Position numbers and translations under genes: made by a program. A stretch of DNA of 5,447 nt from Clostridia bacterium. GTDB lineage: Bacteria; Bacillota; Clostridia; SK-Y3; JACMMQ01. This document shows, in pieces, positions 1 to 4,923 of this stretch. Numbering within the stretch: the first letter of the stretch is position 1; the number at the start of each line of letters is the position of its first letter. The DNA is taken from NCBI GenBank assembly GCA_014378955.1, contig JACMMQ010000165.1, positions 1-5,447 of the forward strand, in the 5' to 3' direction. Below the pieces are notes generated by a model. That model had not been told where the DNA came from and did not search any database. It saw only the letters and a list, made by a program, of their open reading frames with translations.

Positions 1-193
1 CAACAGTTAAATCGTTAATAACAATTTCGTCAGACATTTCACACAAGCCTTTGTAAGGCTTCATAAATTTAAAAAACTTGATTAAATCATATGCATAAGA
101 ATAAATGGTATTGTTAGAACGCCCACGGATATTGGATAGATAGCTAAGAAAATTTTTTGCAGGTATTGGTAATAAGGTCATTACCACTTTCAT
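1..193 (-). CDS. Tyrosine recombinase (Xer/phage-integrase family), N-terminal fragment, cut by window edge
   Basis: Only the first 64 codons are inside the window; the catalytic domain lies beyond the left edge. The protein begins MKVVMTLLPIPAKNFLSYL and continues with NIRGRSNNTIYSYAYDLIKFFKFMK. This has the layout of the SAM-like core-binding domain of XerC/XerD-type recombinases: hydrophobic helix, a short [IR]GxS segment, then NTxxxYxxDLxxFxxF. These enzymes cut and rejoin DNA through a C-terminal tyrosine, which cannot be checked here. ATG at 193 is taken as the start, with a GGAG/GGGG stretch 9-14 bases upstream. ATG at 181 (fifth residue) would give an N-terminus closer to what I recall for relatives, so the start is uncertain. 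A dif-like palindrome lies 18 bp upstream of the start. The gene could be a chromosomal Xer protein or the integrase of a mobile element; the housekeeping and sporulation neighbours favour the former. I assign no symbol because XerC, XerD and XerS types cannot be told apart from this fragment. Confidence 0.82.
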   Translation of the reverse strand, partial: MKVVMTLLPIPAKNFLSYLSNIRGRSNNTIYSYAYDLIKFFKFMKPYKGLCEMSDEIVINDLTV

Positions 194-211
194 ATTATAT
201 AACCCCACTCC

Positions 212-239
212 GATTCGCATAATCTTAATTATGCGAAGT
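212..239. other. dif-like Xer recombination site candidate (28-bp palindrome)
   Basis: Two perfect 9-bp inverted arms, TTCGCATAA (214-222) and TTATGCGAA (229-237), flank a 6-bp centre (TCTTAA on plus, TTAAGA on minus). This gives two 11-bp half-sites around a 6-bp spacer, the geometry of bacterial dif. On the minus strand the left half-site reads ACTTCGCATAA and the right TTATGCGAATC. From memory, the right arm shares the TTATG core of XerD-binding arms in E. coli and B. subtilis, the left arm shares CGCATAA with the E. coli XerC arm, and ACTTC matches the start of the B. subtilis site. No T-tract follows on either strand, so it does not look like an intrinsic terminator. An operator for a dimeric repressor, or the att site of an integrative element, remain possible. 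Confidence 0.55.
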
Positions 240-256
240 TCATTTATTAATTTCTA
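228..256 (-). promoter_or_regulatory. Candidate sigma-A promoter of the recombinase gene, with its -10 inside the dif-like arm
   Basis: On the minus strand TAGAAA (256-251, 4 of 6 to consensus) is followed after 17 bases by CATAAT (233-228, 5 of 6). The -10 hexamer is part of the left arm of the dif-like palindrome, so a bound recombinase would cover it. The match is moderate and short AT-rich DNA yields such matches easily. A second TATAAT-like string lies immediately upstream of the ATG at 193 but has no credible -35. Confidence 0.3.
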
Positions 257-264
257 AGGCAGTA

Positions 265-1569
265 TCAAGATACAACACTGCCATATAATATATTGCTTCC
301 TATTGCTTCAATACAAACCCTGACACTTTGTCCAATCATTTCTGAATTTGCTAGGACGGCAACACGCATATAATTGCTTGTCAAGCCTTCAAAGTAATTT
401 TCTTTTTCTTTGTGTGGTTGTTCTATAATAATGTCCAATTCACGTTGTAAAAATTTGTGATAAAAAAGCTGTTCGTTTTTTTCAGACAATGCTAACATTT
501 TTTTGCTGCGTATTTCCTTGTCTTGCGGACGCACTTGTTGCTCATAGCTTGCAGCTGGCGTGCCTTTTCGTGGCGAATATTGAAAAACGTGTGTGTGCAT
601 AAACTGTATTTCATTTACAAATTGATACGATAGTTCAAAATCCGTTGCTGTTTCCCCTGGAAAACCTACCATAATATCGGTGGTAATTGAAACGTCTGGT
701 AACACTTCTCGAATATTTCGAACGACCGTTCTATATTGTTCGGTGGTATATTTTCTGTTCATTCGCACGAGTGTATGATCACACCCACTTTGCAATGACA
801 AATGAAAATGCGCACACACCTTAGGCAATTTCGCAATCGCATTTATGAACCTTTCGGTCAGTGTCATCGGTTCAATTGAGCTTAATCGAATACGTGTGAT
901 ACTGGCAATGTCATGCACCGATTCAATCAACGCTAACAAGTCAACATCACCAAGATCTTGTCCATACGATGCAACATGGATGCCTGCAAAAATAATTTCT
1001 TGAAAGCCATTTTCAGAAAGCTTTTTTACTTCCTCTAAAATATCCTCTAATTTTCTGCTACGAACAGGACCTCTTGCATAGGGAATAATACAATATGAGC
1101 AAAACTGCGTACAGCCCTCTTGTATTTTAATATATGCCCTTGTGCGCTCCTTGTACACCGAGACCTGCATATTTTCAAATTCACGTGTTTTTAAAATATC
1201 ATGCACCACATTGATTTGCTCGTCATTGTTATGAATTTGTGCAATCAATTCCACAATTCGCAATCGATCTTGTGTACCAATGATAAGGTTAACGCCGTGA
1301 ATGGCGCTCACTTCCTCTGGGGCTGTTTGTGCATAGCACCCCACTACAGCAATAATTGCTTGTGGATTGGCTTTTTTAGCACGGCGTATCATTTGACGAG
1401 ATTTACGGTCACCTAGGTTGGTGACCGTACACGTATTGATCACATAAACATCTGAAAAGCCATCAAATGGCACTTGCTCATAATCGTCTTTTTCAAAAAG
1501 TGCAGTCATTGCCTCAGTTTCATATTGGTTCACCTTGCATCCCAAGGTGTAAAAAGCTACTTTTTTCAT
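265..1569 (-). CDS. mtaB: tRNA t6A37 methylthiotransferase MtaB
   Basis: MtaB is a radical-SAM enzyme that adds a methylthio group to N6-threonylcarbamoyladenosine at position 37 of ANN-decoding tRNAs, giving ms2t6A. The 434-residue protein shows the family order. An N-terminal MTTase domain opens with VAFYTLGCKVNQYE and has cluster ligands Cys11, Cys47 (NTCTVTN) and Cys78 (VGCYAQ). The radical-SAM domain has Cys153, Cys157 and Cys160 in EGCTQFCSYC, followed by IIPYARGPVRSR. A TRAM-like RNA-binding tail covers roughly residues 370-432. CIIPYARG, FAGIH and the YTLGCKVNQYE opening favour MtaB over MiaB or RimO. The start is ATG 1569, preceded by AGAGGA at good spacing; extending the frame upstream to a TTG at 1632 adds 21 residues with no family similarity and overlaps the sigF stop. 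The gene lies 59 bp after sigF and probably has its own promoter there. It looks intact. Confidence 0.95.
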   Translation of the reverse strand: MKKVAFYTLGCKVNQYETEAMTALFEKDDYEQVPFDGFSDVYVINTCTVTNLGDRKSRQMIRRAKKANPQAIIAVVGCYAQTAPEEVSAIHGVNLIIGTQDRLRIVELIAQIHNNDEQINVVHDILKTREFENMQVSVYKERTRAYIKIQEGCTQFCSYCIIPYARGPVRSRKLEDILEEVKKLSENGFQEIIFAGIHVASYGQDLGDVDLLALIESVHDIASITRIRLSSIEPMTLTERFINAIAKLPKVCAHFHLSLQSGCDHTLVRMNRKYTTEQYRTVVRNIREVLPDVSITTDIMVGFPGETATDFELSYQFVNEIQFMHTHVFQYSPRKGTPAASYEQQVRPQDKEIRSKKMLALSEKNEQLFYHKFLQRELDIIIEQPHKEKENYFEGLTSNYMRVAVLANSEMIGQSVRVCIEAIGSNILYGSVVS

Positions 1570-1603
1570 GTGTGTCCTCTTTATTTTTAATCTTGATAGT
1601 GCC

Positions 1604-1632
1604 ATTATCTCATATTTTGCACATTTTTTCAA
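1604..1632 (-). promoter_or_regulatory. Probable sigma-A promoter of mtaB
   Basis: On the minus strand TTGAAA (1632-1627) and GATAAT (1609-1604) are separated by exactly 17 bases; each hexamer matches the sigma-A consensus at 5 of 6 positions. The -35 contains the TGA stop codon of sigF. Transcription would start near 1597 and leave a leader of about 28 bases carrying the AGAGGA ribosome binding site. This lets a tRNA-modification gene be expressed in vegetative cells although it lies directly behind a sporulation operon. No terminator is visible between sigF and mtaB, so read-through from spoIIA is also possible. Confidence 0.6.
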
Positions 1633-2360
1633 CCATTCACTACAAATTGCTCTCTTATTTTTGCAATTGTTTTCTTTTCAATGCGAGAGACCTGTACCTG
1701 TGAAATACCAAGCTTGGCTGCAATTTGTGTTTGCGTCAAATCTTTAAAATATCGCAAGAAGATAATTTGTCGCTCACGAGCGGGTAGTGCACCGATGGCT
1801 TGCTTGAGCATAATACGGTTTAGCGTACTCCCCTCTTCATCCTTGCCACAATTAAAATGCTCGATCTTTTCTGTATCGTCATCATAAATGTGCGCATTAA
1901 GTGAGGATGGCGCTTCGGTTGCTTCTAGTGCCACAACAATTTCCTCCACCGTCACCGATAATGCATTTGCCAATTCCGACAATGTGGGATCTCGATCGAG
2001 CTGTATAATCATTGTTTCACGTGCTACTCTTACCTTATACGCCAAATCCTTTAAAGAGCGACTGACCTTGATGACACTATCATCACGCAAAAATCGTCTA
2101 ATTTCTCCTATAATCATTGGGATAGCGTACGTACTGAATTTTACGCCAAACGTAATGTCAAACTTTTTGATGGCTTTTACCAAGCCTATACAGCCAATTT
2201 GATATAAATCGTCCGTTTCATACCCTCTATTTTGAAATTTACGCACAACACTCCACACCAAACCAAGATTGTTTTCGACCAACTGCTCTTGAATGCGTGT
2301 GTCCCCTGCTTGTGCCAATGTAATCAGCTCATATAACGCACCATTATCGTTGCCTATCAT
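1629..2360 (-). CDS. sigF: RNA polymerase sporulation sigma factor F (SpoIIAC)
   Basis: Sigma-F is the first compartment-specific sigma factor of sporulation; it directs RNA polymerase to early forespore genes. The 243-residue protein has sigma-70 region 2 at about residues 30-95 (core-binding DDLYQIGCIGLVKAIKKFD, then FSTYAIPMIIGEIRRFLRDD), region 3 around 97-150 (KVSRSLKDLAYKVR), and region 4 at about 185-235 with the helix-turn-helix TQTQIAAKLGISQVQVSR. The RGYE/D-DLYQIGCIGL and PMIIGEIRRF segments are typical of sigma-F/G, and the position as third gene of spoIIA decides for F. I prefer ATG 2360: it follows GAGGTG at 6 bases, and that site overlaps the spoIIAB stop codon, suggesting coupled translation. 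An in-frame ATG at 2378 would add six residues but has no ribosome binding site. Activity is controlled by the two genes upstream. Confidence 0.96.
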   Translation of the reverse strand: MIGNDNGALYELITLAQAGDTRIQEQLVENNLGLVWSVVRKFQNRGYETDDLYQIGCIGLVKAIKKFDITFGVKFSTYAIPMIIGEIRRFLRDDSVIKVSRSLKDLAYKVRVARETMIIQLDRDPTLSELANALSVTVEEIVVALEATEAPSSLNAHIYDDDTEKIEHFNCGKDEEGSTLNRIMLKQAIGALPARERQIIFLRYFKDLTQTQIAAKLGISQVQVSRIEKKTIAKIREQFVVNG

Positions 2361-2370
2361 TTTTGTCACC

Positions 2371-2805
2371 TCATGCATTCAACGTGCCAAAATGCTTCAC
2401 CATTCGAATGGTTGTGCCAGCCCCAGGCTCTGACATAACTGTCAGTTCATCCATAAACGTTTCCATGACGGTAAAGCCCATACCGGAGCGTTCATCATTT
2501 TTACTGGACGTAAAGAGTGGTTGACGAGCTTGTCCTATATTCTCGATGCCTTGTCCATCATCGTGAATGATGATTTCAGCCGTTTTATCTGTTAACGTAC
2601 ACGCTATACGAACGATTCCATTGCTATTTTGATAACCGTGAATGATTGCATTGGTCACCGCTTCTGAAACGGCAGTTTTCACATCAGAAAGCTCCTCAAT
2701 ATTTGGGTCTAGTTGCGAAATAAACGCCGCAACGGTCACACGTGCAAATGCCTCATTCGCGGATTTGCTTAAAAATTCTACTTTCATTTCATTATGTACT
2801 GACAT
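2371..2805 (-). CDS. spoIIAB: Anti-sigma F factor / serine kinase SpoIIAB
   Basis: SpoIIAB binds sigma-F and keeps it inactive, and also uses ATP to phosphorylate the anti-anti-sigma factor SpoIIAA. The 144-residue protein is a GHKL-fold ATPase of normal length. The N box [12 protein letters not shown] (47-58) has Glu48 as likely catalytic base and Asn52 as Mg-binding residue. The G1 box is DDGQGI (82-87). The ATP lid is [20 protein letters not shown] (92-111) with Arg106 and the GMG turn; the C-terminal strand [10 protein letters not shown] is typical. The N-terminal [13 protein letters not shown] helix matches the region that in B. subtilis forms the dimer and the sigma-F contact. ATG 2805 is preceded by AGGAGGTGAT, close to the full anti-Shine-Dalgarno complement. 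It starts 16 bp after spoIIAA and ends 10 bp before sigF. No key residue is missing. Confidence 0.97.
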   Translation of the reverse strand: MSVHNEMKVEFLSKSANEAFARVTVAAFISQLDPNIEELSDVKTAVSEAVTNAIIHGYQNSNGIVRIACTLTDKTAEIIIHDDGQGIENIGQARQPLFTSSKNDERSGMGFTVMETFMDELTVMSEPGAGTTIRMVKHFGTLNA

Positions 2806-2821
2806 TTTATCACCTCCTCCT

Positions 2822-3157
2822 TTATACGGTTTTCAAAGCGGTTTCAACATTGTTTACAATCGGTATGATTTTGTGAATGCCTGATAACGTCAAAAGACGT
2901 AGCACGTTCGCCGAAATACCCGTAATGAGCATTTTCCCCTTGCCTGCTTGTACCATTTTATATCGCCCAATAATGACACCAATGCCAGAGCTATCCATAA
3001 AGGTAAGCTTTGAAAAGTCTAAAATCAAGTTTTTGATTTGTGCTTGTTGATAGGCGCTATCAAGTGTTTCTCGAATGCTTGCGGCACAGTGGTGATCAAG
3101 CTCACCATCAATGAAAGCAATTAAGCTTCTGTCTCTTTTCTCTAACTGTAAAGCCAT
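2822..3157 (-). CDS. spoIIAA: Anti-sigma F factor antagonist SpoIIAA (STAS domain)
   Basis: SpoIIAA releases sigma-F by binding SpoIIAB when it is unphosphorylated; SpoIIAB inactivates it by phosphorylation and the phosphatase SpoIIE restores it in the forespore. The 111-residue protein is a single STAS domain. The phosphorylation loop is [15 protein letters not shown] (54-68); Ser57 corresponds to the phosphoserine Ser58 of B. subtilis. The FIDGELDHH stretch near residue 15 and the C-terminal [12 protein letters not shown] helix-strand are also conserved. ATG 3157 follows AAGGAGG (3171-3165) at 7 bases, a very strong site that suits a protein needed in excess over its kinase. It is first in the operon, with a sigma-H-type promoter and Spo0A-box-like sites upstream. 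spoIIE is not in this window. Confidence 0.97.
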   Translation of the reverse strand: MALQLEKRDRSLIAFIDGELDHHCAASIRETLDSAYQQAQIKNLILDFSKLTFMDSSGIGVIIGRYKMVQAGKGKMLITGISANVLRLLTLSGIHKIIPIVNNVETALKTV

Positions 3158-3219
3158 AATTTCTCCTCCTTATATATAAATTGTACGTATTCACAATTCA
3201 TATTTATGTAACCTTATAT

Positions 3220-3248
3220 GTATTCGGGATGAGAAAAAATATTCCTGC
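3220..3248 (-). promoter_or_regulatory. Sigma-H-type promoter of the spoIIA operon
   Basis: On the minus strand GCAGGAATA (3248-3240) fits the sigma-H -35 consensus RnAGGAwww. After exactly 11 bases comes CCCGAATAC (3228-3220), which fits the -10 consensus RnnGAATww except for the first purine. Spacing of 11-12 is what is known for sigma-H. Transcription would begin near 3213, giving a leader of about 55 bases. In B. subtilis spoIIA is transcribed by sigma-H with Spo0A~P, and the position here is as expected. No hairpin terminator separates folC from this promoter, so some read-through from folC is possible. Confidence 0.75.
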
Positions 3249-3256
3249 AACATTTT

Positions 3257-4549
3257 TTAGGAGGTTTTGTCGAATATCGCACTATCGGTCGACAATTCAT
3301 GTCGAATAGGTCCGATAAGGTAAAGTGAACCGCAAATACATAGGATTTCGTCCTCTGAGATTTGGTTTAAAGCTGTTTTCAATGCAAGCTGATACGATGT
3401 ATTCAAAAAAACATTTTTGCAAAATTGCTTCGCAATTTGCGCCATCTCTTCCCCACTTGCTGTTTTTTCGTTTGGCACCTCGGTTATCATTACACCTTTT
3501 GCGATACTTGCCGTCTTTTGAATACAACTAGCGTACGCCTTATCCTTGAGCATACCCATCATAAAGGTTATTTTTTTGTTCGGATAATAAACATGCAAAT
3601 TTTTTAGCAACGTATCTATTCCTTGTTCATTATGTGCACCATCAATGATAATATTTTGGTTTTGACCAAACACCTCAAATCGACCCATCCAATGGCTGTT
3701 TTTTAGTCCCTCACGGATGTGTTGCTCTGAGATAGAAAAATTTGTAGCCAAAACCGCTTCCATTGCAGTAACGGCATTGAGGCTTTGATGCTCTCCTAAT
3801 AGCGAAACGAGCAGGTTTTTGTATTGTTTATAATGAAATACCGTACCACGACTAGAATGATTGATAACGGTTGGCATGCTTGCTTGTAATAAGCTAGCCT
3901 GTCGTTCGTAGCAAATATTTTCAATCACGTCAAGTGCATCATGAGATAATGCAGGATATGCAACCACACAGCCATTCGGCTTAATGATACCGCATTTTTC
4001 AAACGCAATTTTAGGTATGGTATCCCCTAAAATGTCCATATGATCCAGTCCAATATTGGTAATGACCGATACAAGCGGTTTGTCAATAACATTGGTCGCA
4101 TCAAATCGTCCACCTAATCCTACTTCAAGCACAACAATGTCGCAATTTTCACGATAGAAATAGAGCATCGCTAGGGCGGTGGTGATTTCAAACATTGTCG
4201 GATGATTTTCACCGTCTGCCACCATTTCTCCTATAATGTCGATAATTTCCGTGCCAAGCTGTGCTAATTTTTCTTGCTCGATTGGCATACGATTGATTTG
4301 TATTTTTTCAGTAAAATCAATCAAATAGGGCGAGGTATAAAGCCCAACCTTAAACCCTGCCGACATCAAAATAGATGTTGCCATAGCGGCTGTTGAGCCT
4401 TTGCCATTTGTACCTGCAATGTGAATAAATTGCATCTTTTTATGTGGATTGCCCAATCTGTCAAGTAAATTGAGGGTATTGGTCAATCCGAGCTTGCTCA
4501 TATTGACATGCGGACTTTCTATATATTGTATCACTTGTTCGTATTGCAT
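3257..4549 (-). CDS. folC: Bifunctional folylpolyglutamate synthase / dihydrofolate synthase
   Basis: FolC joins glutamate to dihydropteroate and adds further gamma-linked glutamates to folates, keeping them in the cell and making them better cofactors; it is a cytoplasmic Mur-ligase relative. The 430-residue protein is of normal length. It has the P loop GTNGKGST (46-53), the folate-binding LYTSPYLIDFTEKI segment (70-83), EVGLGGRFDATN (142-153), SVITNIGLDHMDILG (161-175), the likely carbamylated Lys185 in FEKCGIIKP, GEHQSLNA (252-259) and DGAHN (303-307) of the C-terminal domain. ATG 4549 has AAGGAAG upstream at suitable spacing. It lies downstream of valS, a common arrangement in Bacillota, but is separated from it here by a palindrome-rich stretch and a terminator. 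Its last codons carry Spo0A-box-like sequences that probably serve the next operon. Confidence 0.97.
   Translation of the reverse strand: MQYEQVIQYIESPHVNMSKLGLTNTLNLLDRLGNPHKKMQFIHIAGTNGKGSTAAMATSILMSAGFKVGLYTSPYLIDFTEKIQINRMPIEQEKLAQLGTEIIDIIGEMVADGENHPTMFEITTALAMLYFYRENCDIVVLEVGLGGRFDATNVIDKPLVSVITNIGLDHMDILGDTIPKIAFEKCGIIKPNGCVVAYPALSHDALDVIENICYERQASLLQASMPTVINHSSRGTVFHYKQYKNLLVSLLGEHQSLNAVTAMEAVLATNFSISEQHIREGLKNSHWMGRFEVFGQNQNIIIDGAHNEQGIDTLLKNLHVYYPNKKITFMMGMLKDKAYASCIQKTASIAKGVMITEVPNEKTASGEEMAQIAKQFCKNVFLNTSYQLALKTALNQISEDEILCICGSLYLIGPIRHELSTDSAIFDKTS
3268..3306. promoter_or_regulatory. Cluster of three Spo0A-box-like sites upstream of spoIIA
   Basis: Two exact TGTCGAA heptamers, the core Spo0A box (TGnCGAA), lie on the plus strand at 3268-3274 and 3300-3306. 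A third, TGTCGAC (6 of 7), lies on the minus strand at 3288-3294. The outer pair is 32 bp apart and the middle one 20 bp from the first, so all are close to whole helical turns and on one face of the DNA. They sit 20-60 bp upstream of the sigma-H -35 element, suited to activation. All three lie within the 3' end of folC. Binding by Spo0A~P is inferred from motif and position. Confidence 0.68.
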
Positions 4550-4563
4550 ATTTTCACTTCCTT

Positions 4564-4598
4564 AAAAAGAATGTTCGGACATTTTCATCCGAACATTC
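4564..4598 (-). terminator. Intrinsic terminator (or attenuator) immediately upstream of folC
   Basis: On the minus strand a perfect 11-bp stem, GAATGTTCGGA (4598-4588) and TCCGAACATTC (4579-4569), encloses an 8-base loop and is followed directly by TTTTT (4568-4564). This is the structure of a Rho-independent terminator. It would end transcripts from valS and the repeat region. Its T-tract ends only 14 bases before the folC start and adjoins the folC ribosome binding site, so there is no room for a folC promoter after it. Confidence 0.82.
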
Positions 4599-4619
4599 CA
4601 GTATTTACCGTAAGAAACC

Positions 4620-4652
4620 TTACTTTCTTTTTCTATCGCAAAAAGAAAGTAA
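4620..4652. repeat. 13-bp perfect inverted repeat with 7-base loop
   Basis: TTACTTTCTTTTT (4620-4632) and AAAAAGAAAGTAA (4640-4652) are exact inverted copies around CTATCGC. This is the longest perfect stem in the valS-folC gap. It is rich in A-T pairs, with purines on one arm and pyrimidines on the other. On the minus strand the hairpin is followed by GGTTTC rather than a T-tract, so it is not a typical terminator; it could be folded RNA or a unit of an interspersed repeat. Confidence 0.65.
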
Positions 4653-4707
4653 CAAAGAAAAATACTCTTTGAGTGTTTGGATTTCGTTGTCTGCGGACAA
4701 CAATAAA

Positions 4708-4908
4708 GGGCGCTGCCCTTTAAACCCGCAATTTTTTGAAAAAAATTGATTAAAACTTTGTTGTAAAATCCCCTATTAAAGTTTTTGTCCACTTTTTTCA
4801 AAAAGTGGCGGGTGATGACCACGCCACCTTCGTGGCTATGAATGCAAAAAACGCATTCATTTGGTCGAGCAGAAGAAATATTGCTACGCAATATAAGGGG
4901 CAGCGCCC
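4708..4908. repeat. Possible element bounded by inverted GGGCGCTGCCC ends
   Basis: GGGCGCTGCCC at 4708-4718 recurs as its exact reverse complement at 4898-4908; beyond the 11 bp the similarity continues as (C/T)TTA. The two copies, about 200 bp apart, enclose several smaller palindromes and no gene. This layout is what a small non-autonomous element of MITE type would show, but no target-site duplication is evident. Each copy is itself near-palindromic, so they may instead be two independent hairpins of the same repeat family. Confidence 0.4.
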
Positions 4909-4923
4909 ACTTCGTTCCTCCAC

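Larger units (their letters stand above)
4599..4923. repeat. Palindrome-packed intergenic region, probably a composite interspersed repeat
   Basis: This stretch between valS and folC has no credible gene but many short perfect inverted repeats one after another. Stems, with both arms given: 4620-4632/4640-4652 (13 bp), 4686-4691/4696-4701 (6 bp), 4704-4711/4715-4722 (8 bp), 4729-4737/4740-4748 (9 bp), 4752-4759/4778-4785 (8 bp), 4789-4797/4800-4808 (9 bp), 4838-4845/4853-4860 (8 bp), 4878-4884/4888-4894 (7 bp) and 4898-4901/4905-4908 (4 bp). Such mosaics resemble the multi-palindrome interspersed repeats found between genes in gut Clostridia, though copy number in this genome cannot be seen here. 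A possible but weak minus-strand promoter (TTGAAA at 4801-4796, 15 bases, TTTAAT at 4780-4775) could serve folC. Confidence 0.6.

Noticed and set aside
214..237. The palindrome upstream of the recombinase as an intrinsic terminator for mtaB
   Set aside because: A 10-bp stem with a 4-base loop is possible, but neither strand shows a following T-tract; spacing and core sequence fit a dif-type site better.
258..282. GGCAGT...ACTGCC hairpin at the mtaB stop as a terminator
   Set aside because: The stem is 6 bp with a 13-base loop (containing a small GTATC/GATAC repeat), and on the minus strand it is followed by TTAGAAATT rather than a T-run.
1570..1632. N-terminal extension of MtaB by 21 residues from a TTG start
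   Set aside because: The added residues are unlike MtaB N-termini, the TTG overlaps the sigF stop and the mtaB promoter, and ATG 1569 has a good ribosome binding site and begins the conserved sequence.
2361..2378. ATG 2378 as sigF start, overlapping spoIIAB
   Set aside because: No Shine-Dalgarno sequence precedes it, whereas ATG 2360 has GAGGTG at 6 bases.
1201..3607. Several plus-strand open frames of 60-104 codons opposite mtaB, sigF, spoIIAB and folC
   Set aside because: They lie antisense to clearly recognised genes, lack family similarity and convincing ribosome binding sites, and are expected shadows of the minus-strand coding sequence.
4562..4891. Open frame of 109 codons on the minus strand between valS and folC
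   Set aside because: It begins with TTG, has no ribosome binding site and no early ATG. It runs straight through the palindrome array and the folC-proximal terminator, and has no recognisable domain. It is best read as chance translation of repeat DNA.
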